The notes below the pieces were generated by a model, which saw only the letters and a list, made by a program, of their open reading frames with translations, was not told the DNA's origin and did not search any database. The translations under genes and the position numbers were made by a program. Shown piece by piece: positions 18,425-29,472 of a stretch of DNA of 64,000 bases (within the stretch, counting starts at the first letter, position 1; each line of letters starts with the position of its first letter). The DNA is taken from assembly GCA_038241115.1 (NCBI GenBank), contig JBBRGA010000001.1:1-64000 (forward strand), given 5' to 3'. The DNA comes from JANYJJ01 sp038241115 (GTDB lineage Bacteria; Pseudomonadota; Gammaproteobacteria; Burkholderiales; Burkholderiaceae_C).

Positions 18425-19616
18425 ACGGACGTCGTTCGTTCAGCTCGTCCATATAGCTTTCCATTCCGGCGCCCTCGCGCTGTAAAAAATCGGCCACGGC
18501 TTGCGCAAATTGAGGGTGAGCCAGCCAGTGCGCTGACCAAGTTTGGACGGGCAACAGCCCACGTGCCATCTTGTGCTCGCCTTGCGCGCCGCCCTCAAAG
18601 CGGCGGATGTTGTTGGCAATGCACCAAGCCAGAGGCTCGTAATAGCAAGCCGCGAAGTGCAGGCAGGCAATGTGTTCGGTCGCGCCCCAATAGCGGCCAA
18701 ACGCTGTGCCGTGCGCTCTGTCGATTCCAATCAAAGAAGCAGCCACGCGCGCGCCACCTTTCCACGCCAGCACCATCATCCAGTTCTCGGGCATCGTGCT
18801 CGCCATACGCGCAAAAAAATCGCGCGACAGATACGGTGTTGAGCGATGTTCTTGGTAGGTGGTGCTGTAGCAGCGGTAAAAATAATCCCAATCTTCAGTG
18901 CTGATGGCCGTGCCCTCCCGCCAGGTAAAGGTCACGCCCGCGTCATTCACTTTGCGACGCTCTTGCTGAATCTTCTTGCGCTTTTCGCGTTGCAGGCTCG
19001 CCAGAAAATCCGCGAAGTCCACGTAGGGCTCGCCGACTCGCTGCTGCCAGTGAAACTGCACCGTTGTGCGCAGCATCCAGCCTGCCGCCTCTGCCGCAGC
19101 ATGGTCGGCCTCGTCCATAAACAGCAAGTGTGCCGACGACAGTTTGGCCTGGGATGCGATTTGCTGAATTGCCTGCAACAGCACTGCGCGCCCTGCCGAG
19201 TCACGGGCGAGTAAACGCGGCCCGGGGACAGGGGTGAACGGTACCGCGCCCAGCAGCTTTGGGTAATAGCGCAAGCCGTGTCGTTGATAGGCGTCTGCCC
19301 ACGCCCAATCGAACACGTACTCGCCGTAGGAGTGGTCTTTCAAGTAGAGCGCGCAGGCGGCGATCAACACACTGTCTTGCTCTACGCACAAGAACTGAGG
19401 TGTCCAACCTGTGGAGCTGCAGGCGCTGCCAGATTCATGCAGCGCCAGCAGGTACTCATGGCGCATGAACGGGCCTGAGCTTGGCTGCAAGGCCAAGAGC
19501 ACGTTCCACTGCTCGGCGTCCACTGCGGCGGGGTGGTCGAGCACCCGAATGACATAATCATTTCGAGCTTCGATGGCTGCAATCCGCTGTTCGGTTTTCT
19601 GTGTTTCCTCACGCAT
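18411..19616 (-). CDS. FemAB-like GNAT acyltransferase (PF04339 type)
   Basis: A 401-residue protein resembling the FemAB-like/GNAT proteins formerly called DUF482. Recognisable stretches are SGPFMRHEYLLALHESGSA near the N-terminus, VFDWAWADAYQRHGLRYYPKLLGAVPFTPVPGPRLL in the middle (split here by key residues WAWADAY and PFTPVPGPR), RREKRKKIQQERRKV, and RFEGGAQGEHKMARGLLP near the C-terminus. The substrate is not known; FemAB relatives transfer aminoacyl groups. Its ATG abuts the ATG of the divergent nadE gene (CATATG), and its 3' end overlaps the M16 peptidase gene. Confidence 0.82.
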   Translation of the reverse strand: MREETQKTEQRIAAIEARNDYVIRVLDHPAAVDAEQWNVLLALQPSSGPFMRHEYLLALHESGSACSSTGWTPQFLCVEQDSVLIAACALYLKDHSYGEYVFDWAWADAYQRHGLRYYPKLLGAVPFTPVPGPRLLARDSAGRAVLLQAIQQIASQAKLSSAHLLFMDEADHAAAEAAGWMLRTTVQFHWQQRVGEPYVDFADFLASLQREKRKKIQQERRKVNDAGVTFTWREGTAISTEDWDYFYRCYSTTYQEHRSTPYLSRDFFARMASTMPENWMMVLAWKGGARVAASLIGIDRAHGTAFGRYWGATEHIACLHFAACYYEPLAWCIANNIRRFEGGAQGEHKMARGLLPVQTWSAHWLAHPQFAQAVADFLQREGAGMESYMDELNERRPFKAS

Positions 19617-21748
<2,132 letters not shown>

Positions 21749-21786
21749 TTTGAGCGCGTCGTCTTAAAGCGTCAAGCGCGTTCAAA
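21749..21786. terminator. Bidirectional hairpin between glnB and dgkA
   Basis: TTTGAGCGCG at 21749-21758 pairs with CGCGTTCAAA at 21777-21786 (10 pairs, one G-U wobble) around an 18-base loop. It starts directly after the glnB stop, and its right arm lies inside the last codons of the convergent dgkA gene. It could terminate transcription from both sides. Confidence 0.55.
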
Positions 21787-22155
21787 GTAAGTCCATAGCG
21801 CAGCGAGCCACACGCCGGTGCACAGCAACAGAGACATGAACACCGCTGCACTGGCAATGTCTTTGGCCCGCTTGGACAGGTCGTGGAGCTCAAACGAAAC
21901 ACGGTCCACCACCGCTTCGACGCTCGAGTTGAGCAGTTCGACAATTAACACCAGGCAAACTGACGCTGCTAACGCTGCTGTCTCTAACCAGTTTCGGCCC
22001 AGCCAAAAAGACGCTGGCAGCATGATCATGGCGAGCCAAGTCTCTTGGCGAAAGGCGCTCTCGCCCGAGTAGGCCAATTTGAGGCCGTTCAATGAATGGC
22101 CTGTGGCTCGCAGCACTCTGTCGAAGCCGGTTCGGCCTTTGTGTTCATTCGTCAT
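21772..22155 (-). CDS. dgkA: Diacylglycerol kinase
   Basis: A small (127-residue) integral membrane kinase that phosphorylates diacylglycerol to phosphatidic acid, recycling lipid released by membrane-derived oligosaccharide synthesis. The signature VLIVELLNSSVEAVVDRVS is present along with the N-terminal amphipathic helix and three transmembrane segments. It is the last gene of the sigma-DUF3619-DUF3106-RDD group, 38 bases after the RDD gene, and probably part of that transcript. Confidence 0.93.
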   Translation of the reverse strand: MTNEHKGRTGFDRVLRATGHSLNGLKLAYSGESAFRQETWLAMIMLPASFWLGRNWLETAALAASVCLVLIVELLNSSVEAVVDRVSFELHDLSKRAKDIASAAVFMSLLLCTGVWLAALWTYFERA

Positions 22156-22193
22156 GCAAAGTTGGTGGCGCGAGCGCGTTAGTCGCGGTGTGC

Positions 22194-22703
22194 CTACTTG
22201 GATGAAATCAGCGAAGTCCCGCAGACAACGTCATGCCAGAACTGTCGCGACGGATGCAGCCGCGCCAACATCGCATAGGCCACCACACCCGCACCCAAAA
22301 TCGCGAACGAAGTGCCCGGGGAATGCAAATCTGCCAACCAAATGGCCAACAACGCAGGTACGAACCACAGCCAGCTCAACAAATACCGGCAAAAAGCCCG
22401 GGCTTGGCTAACTGCCGCTCCACTGCTGCTGACCAGACGCACATTCCAGGCTCGCATTGCAACGGTTTGACCGCCACGCGACCAAAACCAGACAAAGTAG
22501 ATGCCCAAGACGACAAACAAAAACGCTTGAAGGCCGTGCCTACCCTGCAACGCGTGACGCTGCTGCGTCAGGCTTGAGAACAAATAGCCAGCAAGCATCA
22601 AAACGCCGAACAAAAGCACGCCTTCGTAGATGAAGCAAGCCATGCGTCTGAAAAGGCCCGGAACCTCCGGATGCTGAACGCTGGGCAGTATCGTAGTTTT
22701 CAC
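22194..22703 (-). CDS. RDD family membrane protein
   Basis: A 169-residue protein with three to four transmembrane segments. The RDD-domain pattern is visible: VPGLFRRMACFIYEGVLLFGVL near the N-terminus (the name-giving Arg-Asp-Asp is here RRM ... E), QTVAMRAWNVRLVSSSG in the loop, and LHPSRQFWHDVVCGTSLI at the C-terminus. The function of the family is poorly defined; some members are proposed transporters. It follows the DUF3106 gene after 9 bases. Confidence 0.8.
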   Translation of the reverse strand: MKTTILPSVQHPEVPGLFRRMACFIYEGVLLFGVLMLAGYLFSSLTQQRHALQGRHGLQAFLFVVLGIYFVWFWSRGGQTVAMRAWNVRLVSSSGAAVSQARAFCRYLLSWLWFVPALLAIWLADLHSPGTSFAILGAGVVAYAMLARLHPSRQFWHDVVCGTSLISSK

Positions 22704-22712
22704 AAGCGCCTG

Positions 22713-23489
22713 TCATGGTGAAGGTGATGATGCCGATGCCGCGGTAGATCGAGACATCGCACCTTGCGCGCCCTTTTGAGGCAACAAAGTGACTGAGTCC
22801 ACAAACTCAGGAGATGCGGCAATCTTGGGCTGCCCAGTTTGTTGGTGAACCGGCGGCGTAACCCTCTTGGAAATCAAATTGGTGGTTGCTCCCGGCTGAG
22901 CTTGCACCACAGAAGGCGTGATCGAGCGTTGGGGTAGGGCCAGCGCAGGGTTGGCCACTATGTTTGATTTCAGTTGTGCGCTTTGTGAGCCACTGCTGGC
23001 CGCAACTGTGGCGGCTTTAGCTGCCAAATCGCGCTTCTGGTCGGCTGGCAATGCTTGGTATGCCTGCCACTGAGCTTGTCTGTTTTGCGGAGTCGATTTG
23101 TTCGCTTCTTGGAACTGAAGTCGAACCTTGCCGCGCTGTTCAGGTGACATTTGCGCCCACTCAGACATGCGCATTTGAATGCGGTCACGTTCTTCTGGCG
23201 ACATGCTTGGAAAACGCGCGGCAATCACACGCCATTTTTGTTTTCGCTCCGCCGAGATTGCGGACCAATCCTTTTCGAGCGGCTTCAAAGCGGCCTGTTC
23301 GCCCGCGGTGAGGGTCAAGAATCTTGGGCCTTGTTCAGCAACTTGGCGAGCCTCAGTCCGAGTCTTAGGATCCGTCGCATTGCCAGCTTGGCCATGCGCA
23401 GGGGACACCAGAAGCGCACCAAGTGAAAAAGCAAGTAGCACTCCCCAGATCGTGAGCTTCAAGCCGGAATCGAGCCCCTCTTCAGGCAT
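22713..23489 (-). CDS. DUF3106 domain protein, exported helical-repeat protein
   Basis: A 258-residue protein with one N-terminal hydrophobic segment (LTIWGVLLAFSLGALLVSPAHG, an export signal). A charged helical region follows that is built of repeats about 18 residues long: LTAGEQAALKPL, ISAERKQKWRVI, MSPEERDRIQMR, MSPEQRGKVRLQ. The repeat pattern (SPEER plus a tryptophan before the next unit) recalls periplasmic stress proteins of the Spy/CpxP/CnrX kind, but that is my comparison and not a proven homology. The C-terminal third is low-complexity. It follows DUF3619 after three bases. Confidence 0.78.
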   Translation of the reverse strand: MPEEGLDSGLKLTIWGVLLAFSLGALLVSPAHGQAGNATDPKTRTEARQVAEQGPRFLTLTAGEQAALKPLEKDWSAISAERKQKWRVIAARFPSMSPEERDRIQMRMSEWAQMSPEQRGKVRLQFQEANKSTPQNRQAQWQAYQALPADQKRDLAAKAATVAASSGSQSAQLKSNIVANPALALPQRSITPSVVQAQPGATTNLISKRVTPPVHQQTGQPKIAASPEFVDSVTLLPQKGAQGAMSRSTAASASSPSP

Positions 23490-23492
23490 CGC

Positions 23493-23990
23493 TCAATGTC
23501 CGTCCAGCTTCAGAAATTCGACAAACCCTGGGTCACTGTAGGCGGCAAAGGGCACATCGTCACCGAGAAGTGCCGCGTCAACTTCAGCAGCCGCGCTGAT
23601 CTGCGAACGCTGATGAAAGTGTTGAATGGAAAGCAACCCCAAAACCAAAGCTGCCAGCGGAATCAATGAGCCCAAGCGGGTCCAGAGATCACCGTCAAAA
23701 CCGCCACGAAAGCCACCACCAAAAAGGCCAGTGTTCAATCGCAACGCAACGTTGACTCCATTTCCTAGCCCTGATGTCGCTATGGTCGGTGACTTTCGAG
23801 CGGCCGAAGTCGCTAAGACCGTGCGTTCAACCGCTTTTTCGCGAGCGAACTTCAGACGTTCGCGGACGTCAAAGGGCAATCTTTCAACGTGCTCAGTCAT
23901 TAAGGCCGTTATCTTATGAGCGGCCCGGGTTTGTGCCGCTTCGATGCCTGCAGCCCCGGCACCATTCACAGATAAATTTTCAGTGCTCAT
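23493..23990 (-). CDS. DUF3619 single-pass membrane protein, possible anti-sigma-like partner
   Basis: A 165-residue protein starting MSTENLSVNG, whose ATG overlaps the sigma-factor stop (ATGA). It has about 105 N-terminal residues with a charged helix (ERLPFDVRERLKFAREKAVERT), one transmembrane segment at about 108-125 (GSLIPLAALVLGLLS) and a short acidic C-terminus. This topology and the coupling to a sigma factor are what an anti-sigma factor would show; the sequence does not look like a zinc anti-sigma protein. An in-frame start further upstream (24074) would overlap the sigma gene and is rejected. Confidence 0.78.
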   Translation of the reverse strand: MSTENLSVNGAGAAGIEAAQTRAAHKITALMTEHVERLPFDVRERLKFAREKAVERTVLATSAARKSPTIATSGLGNGVNVALRLNTGLFGGGFRGGFDGDLWTRLGSLIPLAALVLGLLSIQHFHQRSQISAAAEVDAALLGDDVPFAAYSDPGFVEFLKLDGH

Positions 23991-24562
23991 AACGTAATCC
24001 CTTTTGACTTCAGCGCCTTGGCCAAGGTGTGAACTGCTCTTGAACAATGCGTCTTGACGCTGCCCTCTGAGCAACCCATGACGGACGCTGTTTCGGAAAC
24101 ATCAAACTCCTCCCAATAACGCAATAAAAAGGCTTCTCGTTGACGCCCAGGCAATTGTTCGACTTCTCGATCAATGGCTAGCAGGATCTGCGCCCGAGAA
24201 ACTGAGTCAGCTGCGCTCTCTGTACCGGCTGATTCGTTCAGAGCCTCTAAAGTTTCAAGAATATCGAAATCGCCGTCTTCGCCAGCGGGCTCGAAGTCTG
24301 AAAAATTCTTCAGCACACCAGCCCGGACCTTTTTCCGGCGGAAATGATCCATGGTGGCGTTCGAAAGAATGCGCTGGAACAGCAAAGGCAGTTCAGCGGC
24401 AGGACGGTCAGCGTATTTTTCGGCCAAGCGAATCATTGCGTCCTGCACGATGTCCAGCGCCGAATCGTCATCGCGAACCGCAAAGCTAGTGCGCTTGAAA
24501 GCGCGTTTTTCAGCGCTTTTCAAAAAATCTGTCAATTCTTTTTCGGATGCCAAGAAGTACAC
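23987..24562 (-). CDS. RNA polymerase sigma-70 family factor (ECF type)
   Basis: A 191-residue sigma factor with only region 2 (ALDIVQDAMIRLAEKY ... LLFQRILSNATMDHFRRKK) and region 4 (QLPGRQREAFLLRYWEEFDVSETASVMGCSEGSVKTHCSRA), the latter a helix-turn-helix that reads the -35 element. It starts with GTG and is preceded by GAGG. Its gene heads a five-gene minus-strand cluster and is divergent from ilvB. The signal it answers to and its target promoters are unknown. Confidence 0.88.
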   Translation of the reverse strand: MYFLASEKELTDFLKSAEKRAFKRTSFAVRDDDSALDIVQDAMIRLAEKYADRPAAELPLLFQRILSNATMDHFRRKKVRAGVLKNFSDFEPAGEDGDFDILETLEALNESAGTESAADSVSRAQILLAIDREVEQLPGRQREAFLLRYWEEFDVSETASVMGCSEGSVKTHCSRAVHTLAKALKSKGITL

Positions 24563-24805
24563 GCCTCGGGCGAAAGCCCATGTAGTCGACGCAAATTATC
24601 ACACCGCGCCGGTTCAAAAATATCGGTCGAATCTTCACTGCGCGAGGCGATGCAATAATCGACGGTTGCACGACAGAAAGCTCAAGTCCAAGTCGCCTAA
24701 TCCAGGTGGTGTGGACGCGAGTTATCAGGCACCACACCCACCCCACGAGGGCGCGGAGAGGCGCACCAATGGTTTTTCGTTAGAGAAATTCGCAAAGGTT
24801 AGAAC
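24563..24805 (+). promoter_or_regulatory. ilvB leader region / divergent promoter region
   Basis: These 243 bases separate the sigma-factor gene and ilvB. A -10-like AATAAT lies near 24654-24659. Downstream is a strong hairpin: GGTGGTGTGG (24705-24714) pairs with CCACACC plus CACC (24732-24742, one bulge) over a 17-base loop. A GGTTTTT run follows at 24771-24777. A GTG-initiated frame 24706-24783 spans the hairpin and encodes 25 residues containing V-V ... V-I and H-H-T-H, but it has no ribosome binding site. This looks like a leader RNA controlling ilvB; mechanism unknown. Confidence 0.45.
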
Positions 24806-26617
24806 ATGGATATGTCAACACCAGACGCCAAACGCGTCGCTTCAGCGACCCAAGCAGTGTCGACTCAACACTCCACGGCCTCCACATTGAGCCCCTCGCT
24901 GAACGGCTCCGAAATTTTGGTTCGCTGTCTGCAAGCTGAAAGCGTCCAGTTTTTGTGGGGATACCCAGGCGGTGCCGTCTTATATATTTACGACGCGCTC
25001 TACAAACAAAACACAATCGAGCACGTGCTGGTGCGGCACGAGCAAGCTGCGGTTCATGCAGCTGATGGATACGCTCGTGCAACTGGCGAAGTTGGTGTTG
25101 CGTTGGTTACTTCGGGGCCGGGCGCAACCAATGCGGTGACGGGTATCGCAACGGCATACATGGACTCGATTCCGATGGTCATCATCACGGGTCAGGTTCC
25201 CACAGCGGCGATAGGCTTGGACGCGTTTCAAGAATGTGACACGGTCGGCATCACTCGCCCGGTGGTCAAGCACAACTTTTTGGTCAAAGACGTGCGCGAT
25301 CTGGCGATGACGATGAAGAAGGCTTTTCACATAGCACGCACGGGCCGTCCCGGTCCGGTGGTGGTGGACATCCCGAAAGATGTGTCCTTGGCCACGGCGC
25401 CATTCTCTTATCCCGCGACGGTAGAAATGCGTTCCTACAATCCTGTCCGCAAGGGTCACGGCGGTCAAATTCGCAAGGCTGTCTCGCTCCTGATGTCGGC
25501 AAAGCGACCATACATCTACACCGGCGGCGGGGTTATTTTGGGCAACGCTTCGGTTGAGTTGCGAGAGTTGGTCAATTTGCTCGGATACCCGTGCACCAAC
25601 ACATTGATGGGCTTGGGTGCTTTTCCCGCCAGCGATCCAAAATTCTTGGGCATGTTGGGCATGCACGGAACCTACGAAGCCAACATGACCATGCAGAACT
25701 GTGACGTGCTGCTGGCAGTCGGCGCACGGTTTTGCGACCGCGTGATTGGCAACCCGAAGCACTTTGCATCGGTTGAACGCAAGATCATTCATATTGACAT
25801 AGATCCATCTTCAATTTCCAAGCGTGTAAAAGTTGACATTCCTATCGTTGGAGATGTGAAAGATGTGCTCCAGGAATTAATCGCCCAAATCCGCGAGGCG
25901 CAACTTGCCCAGCATGCCCGACCGGATGGCAGCGCGCTGGCCAATTGGTGGAATCAAATTGGCGAGTGGCGAGGTCGCGACTCGCTGGGTTTTCAGAACA
26001 GCAACGAGACCATCAAACCGCAGTTTGTCGTGCAAAAGTTGTGGGAGCTGACCAAAGACAGCGATGCCTACATCACATCTGACGTGGGTCAGCACCAAAT
26101 GTGGGCCGCGCAGTACTACCGATTTGATGAGCCGCGTCGCTGGATTAATTCAGGCGGTTTGGGCACGATGGGTGTGGGCCTGCCCTACGCGATGGGCATC
26201 AAGTTGGCCAAGCCTCAGGCCGATGTGTTTTGCATCACCGGCGACGGCTCAGTGCAAATGAACATTCAAGAGCTGTCAACTTGCATGCAGTACAAAACGC
26301 CGGTGAAGATCATTTCGCTCAACAACCGCTATTTGGGCATGGTGCGGCAATGGCAGCAGATTGATTACGGAGGGCGTTACGCCCACAGCTATATGGATGC
26401 GTTGCCCGACTTCGTCAAACTCGCTGAAGCCTATGGGCACGTGGGCTTGAAGATAGAGCGCCCAAGCGACGTGGAAGGTGCACTGCGTGAGGCCATTCGT
26501 CTGAAGGATCGCACCGTGTTTTTGGACATTTGCACCGATGCCACGGAAAATGTTTGGCCGATGGTCAAGGCAGGAAAGGGCATCTCTGAAATGCTGCTGG
26601 GGTCTGAGGATTTGTGA
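24806..26617 (+). CDS. ilvB: Acetolactate synthase large (catalytic) subunit
   Basis: ThDP-dependent condensation of pyruvate (or pyruvate with 2-oxobutyrate), the first common step of valine, leucine and isoleucine synthesis. The 603-residue protein has the catalytic glutamate in EHVLVRHEQAAVHAADGYAR, the FAD-binding central domain, and the ThDP/Mg motif GDGSVQMNIQELSTC. About 35 extra N-terminal residues precede the conserved LNGSEILVRCL. It pairs with ilvH downstream, so ilvI would also be a fitting name. Confidence 0.97.
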   Translation: MDMSTPDAKRVASATQAVSTQHSTASTLSPSLNGSEILVRCLQAESVQFLWGYPGGAVLYIYDALYKQNTIEHVLVRHEQAAVHAADGYARATGEVGVALVTSGPGATNAVTGIATAYMDSIPMVIITGQVPTAAIGLDAFQECDTVGITRPVVKHNFLVKDVRDLAMTMKKAFHIARTGRPGPVVVDIPKDVSLATAPFSYPATVEMRSYNPVRKGHGGQIRKAVSLLMSAKRPYIYTGGGVILGNASVELRELVNLLGYPCTNTLMGLGAFPASDPKFLGMLGMHGTYEANMTMQNCDVLLAVGARFCDRVIGNPKHFASVERKIIHIDIDPSSISKRVKVDIPIVGDVKDVLQELIAQIREAQLAQHARPDGSALANWWNQIGEWRGRDSLGFQNSNETIKPQFVVQKLWELTKDSDAYITSDVGQHQMWAAQYYRFDEPRRWINSGGLGTMGVGLPYAMGIKLAKPQADVFCITGDGSVQMNIQELSTCMQYKTPVKIISLNNRYLGMVRQWQQIDYGGRYAHSYMDALPDFVKLAEAYGHVGLKIERPSDVEGALREAIRLKDRTVFLDICTDATENVWPMVKAGKGISEMLLGSEDL

Positions 26618-26773
26618 GGCTTGAACCTGTGTGTGATGCCCGCTGTTACCGCAGCGGCTGATGCGCACTGGGAATTGCGTTCGCTGCTCTAGAAGTCGTC
26701 GATTTAACTTTTTCGCGTTGTCCAAGAGGGGTGGTTATCGCTGCCCCGACGGCAGACTCGCGCATACATCACC
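26618..26773 (+). promoter_or_regulatory. Structured gap between ilvB and ilvH, candidate cis-regulatory RNA
   Basis: The two subunit genes are separated by 156 bases, unusual for an obligate pair. The gap holds two hairpins: CCGCTG (26640-26645) with CAGCGG (26652-26657), and CTGCC (26741-26745) with GGCAG (26751-26755), the latter close to the ilvH start. GGGG at 26728-26731 could compete for the CCCC at 26743-26746. A betaproteobacterial ilvH RNA motif has been described from comparative genomics; whether this is an instance could not be tested here. Confidence 0.4.
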
Positions 26774-27265
26774 ATGAAACACATCATCGCCTTGCTGCTC
26801 GAAAACGAGCCCGGAGCCCTGTCGCGCGTGGTCGGACTTTTTTCCGCGCGTGGTTACAACATTGAAAGTCTGACGGTGGCACCCACTGAAGACGGCTCAC
26901 TATCGCGCATGACCATCGTCACTCGCGGTTCTGATGATGTGATCGAGCAGATCACCAAGCACCTTAACCGTTTGATCGAAGTGGTGAAAGTTGTTGACTT
27001 GACCGAGGCGGCGTTCACCGAGCGTGAGCTCATGCTCATCAAGGTACGTGCAGTGGGCAAAGAGCGCGAAGAAATGATGCGCATGGCCGATATATTTCGT
27101 GGCCGCATCATTGACGTGACGGAGAAGAGCTTCACCATTGAGTTGACCGGTGATGCGTCCAAGTTAGACGCCTTCATTGAGGCGCTGGATCGCACCGCCA
27201 TCTTGGAAACCGTGCGCACCGGTACCAGCGGGATCGGCCGTGGCGAGCGCATTTTGCGCGTTTGA
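26774..27265 (+). CDS. ilvH: Acetolactate synthase small (regulatory) subunit
   Basis: A 163-residue ACT-domain protein that activates IlvB and makes it sensitive to valine. It starts MKHIIALLLENEPGALSRVVGLFSARGYNIESLTV, the ACT fold with the valine-site asparagine/glycine loop, and the second domain ends SGIGRGERILRV. Length is normal. It is preceded by the structured 156-base gap and followed by ilvC after 71 bases. Confidence 0.97.
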   Translation: MKHIIALLLENEPGALSRVVGLFSARGYNIESLTVAPTEDGSLSRMTIVTRGSDDVIEQITKHLNRLIEVVKVVDLTEAAFTERELMLIKVRAVGKEREEMMRMADIFRGRIIDVTEKSFTIELTGDASKLDAFIEALDRTAILETVRTGTSGIGRGERILRV

Positions 27266-27315
27266 ACCCGCTTGAACACTTTGTATTTTTTTGAATTTCG
27301 CCCCTTATTTACTGA

Positions 27316-28353
<1,038 letters not shown>

Positions 28354-28371
28354 CCTCTGGGTCCAAAATTA

Positions 28372-28401
28372 AAAAGCCGCCGGGGAAACCTCGCGGCTTT
28401 T
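28372..28401 (+). terminator. Hairpin terminator after ilvC
   Basis: AAAAGCCGC at 28372-28380 pairs with GCGGCTTTT at 28393-28401. Inside, GGGG and CCTC pair around an AAA loop, leaving a single bulged C. The A-run before and the T-run after the stem give a classical intrinsic terminator 18 bases beyond the ilvC stop. Confidence 0.85.
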
Positions 28402-28456
28402 CTTATGGGCCACGCTAATGCCTGCGGTATCCTGCTTTGGGCAAACGGATTCCAAC

Positions 28457-29290
28457 ATGAGCGAAATTCAAGACGTGGTGAGCGACGCCAGTGAGGCTGG
28501 AGATCCACCGCAGCGTCCGCGCCGTAAGGGCATCTACATCTTGCCCAATTTGTTTACTTTGGCGGCTTTGTTTGGTGGCTTCTACGCCATCGTGATGGCC
28601 ATGAATGGGCGCTTCGAACAAGCCGCCATTGGTGTGTTTTGCGCCATGGTGCTGGACAGTTTGGACGGACGAGTTGCGCGCATGACCAACACCCAAAGCA
28701 CCTTTGGCGAGCAGATGGACAGTTTGTCAGACATGGTGTCTTTTGGTGCCGCGCCCGCATTGATCGCATACGAGTGGGCGCTCAAAGGCATAGGCAAACC
28801 GGGCTGGATTGCAGCGTTTGTTTATTGCTCCTGCGCAGCCCTTAGACTGGCGCGCTTTAATACCAACTTGGCTGTGGTGGACAAGCGATTTTTCCAAGGA
28901 TTGCCCAGCCCCGCTGCTGCCGCCTTGGTGATGGGGTTCATATGGTTGATGGACAACCAAGGCTTCATGGGAGGCGAAGAAGGCCCGTGGCTGATGTGGA
29001 CCACATTTGGCGTGACGCTTTACGCTGGTTTGACGATGGTCACGAATGTGCCGTTTTACAGTTTCAAAGACGTGAGCTTCAAAAAGTCAGTGCCATTCAT
29101 CGTAATTGTGGCAATTGCTCTGGCCATCGCTGTGATCAATATCCACGTACCTGCGGCGCTTTTCAGCTTGTTTATGTTTTACGGGGTGTCCGGCTATGGT
29201 GTTTACATCTGGAGGCGCATGAAAGGCAGGCCAGTCAGCCTTATCGCAACGTCCACAGATGAACCTGATGAGCAGGGCCTTCACCGTTGA
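28457..29290 (+). CDS. pssA: CDP-diacylglycerol--serine O-phosphatidyltransferase
   Basis: Makes phosphatidylserine, the precursor of phosphatidylethanolamine, in the inner membrane. The CDP-alcohol phosphotransferase signature is complete: DGRVAR-x8-G-EQM-D-SLS-D (residues near 67-92). Several transmembrane helices follow. ATG 28457 (MSEIQDVV) is preferred over the in-frame start at 28418, which would fall near the ilvC terminator. Its length (277 residues) and type match the PssA of Burkholderiales, encoded between ilvC and leuA. Confidence 0.95.
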   Translation: MSEIQDVVSDASEAGDPPQRPRRKGIYILPNLFTLAALFGGFYAIVMAMNGRFEQAAIGVFCAMVLDSLDGRVARMTNTQSTFGEQMDSLSDMVSFGAAPALIAYEWALKGIGKPGWIAAFVYCSCAALRLARFNTNLAVVDKRFFQGLPSPAAAALVMGFIWLMDNQGFMGGEEGPWLMWTTFGVTLYAGLTMVTNVPFYSFKDVSFKKSVPFIVIVAIALAIAVINIHVPAALFSLFMFYGVSGYGVYIWRRMKGRPVSLIATSTDEPDEQGLHR

Positions 29291-29313
29291 ATCCACCGTG
29301 CTACATTTTCCGC

Positions 29314-29373
29314 ATGAATGATTTGACGATATTCGTTTTAGCGCTACGCCTAGAGGCCACTCGGGTGCGCTGA
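29314..29373 (+). CDS. Putative leucine leader peptide (leuL-like)
   Basis: A 19-codon open frame reads MNDLTIFVLALRLEATRVR. Four codons are for leucine: TTG, TTA, CTA and CTA, three of them (TTA, CTA, CTA) within five codons at 29338-29352. TTA and CTA are otherwise uncommon here, where CTG, TTG and CTC dominate. It ends 30 bases before a terminator-like hairpin and 99 bases before leuA. This is the arrangement of an attenuation leader. No strong ribosome binding site is visible, and expression is inferred. Confidence 0.7.
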   Translation: MNDLTIFVLALRLEATRVR

Positions 29374-29403
29374 ATCGTCCACGTCATAACGTCTTCGTCT
29401 CAA

Positions 29404-29441
29404 CGGCCCGCATGCAACCCGCAGCGGGCCGCTTTGCTTTT
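29404..29441 (+). terminator. Candidate attenuator hairpin before leuA
   Basis: CGGCCCGC at 29404-29411 pairs with GCGGGCCG at 29424-29431 (8 bp) over a 12-base loop, followed by CTTTGCTTTTT. CGGGTGC inside the leader peptide gene (29362-29368) is complementary, with one bulge, to GCAACCCG (29414-29421) in the loop, so an alternative fold is possible. Expected role: stop transcription before leuA when charged leucyl-tRNA is plentiful. Confidence 0.65.
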
Positions 29442-29472
29442 TAAGCTGTGGGTTAAACACTGGAGCTATCCC

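Noticed and set aside
24650..24658. ATG followed by CAA TAA in the ilvB leader
   Set aside because: It encodes only two residues before a stop and cannot act as a leader peptide.
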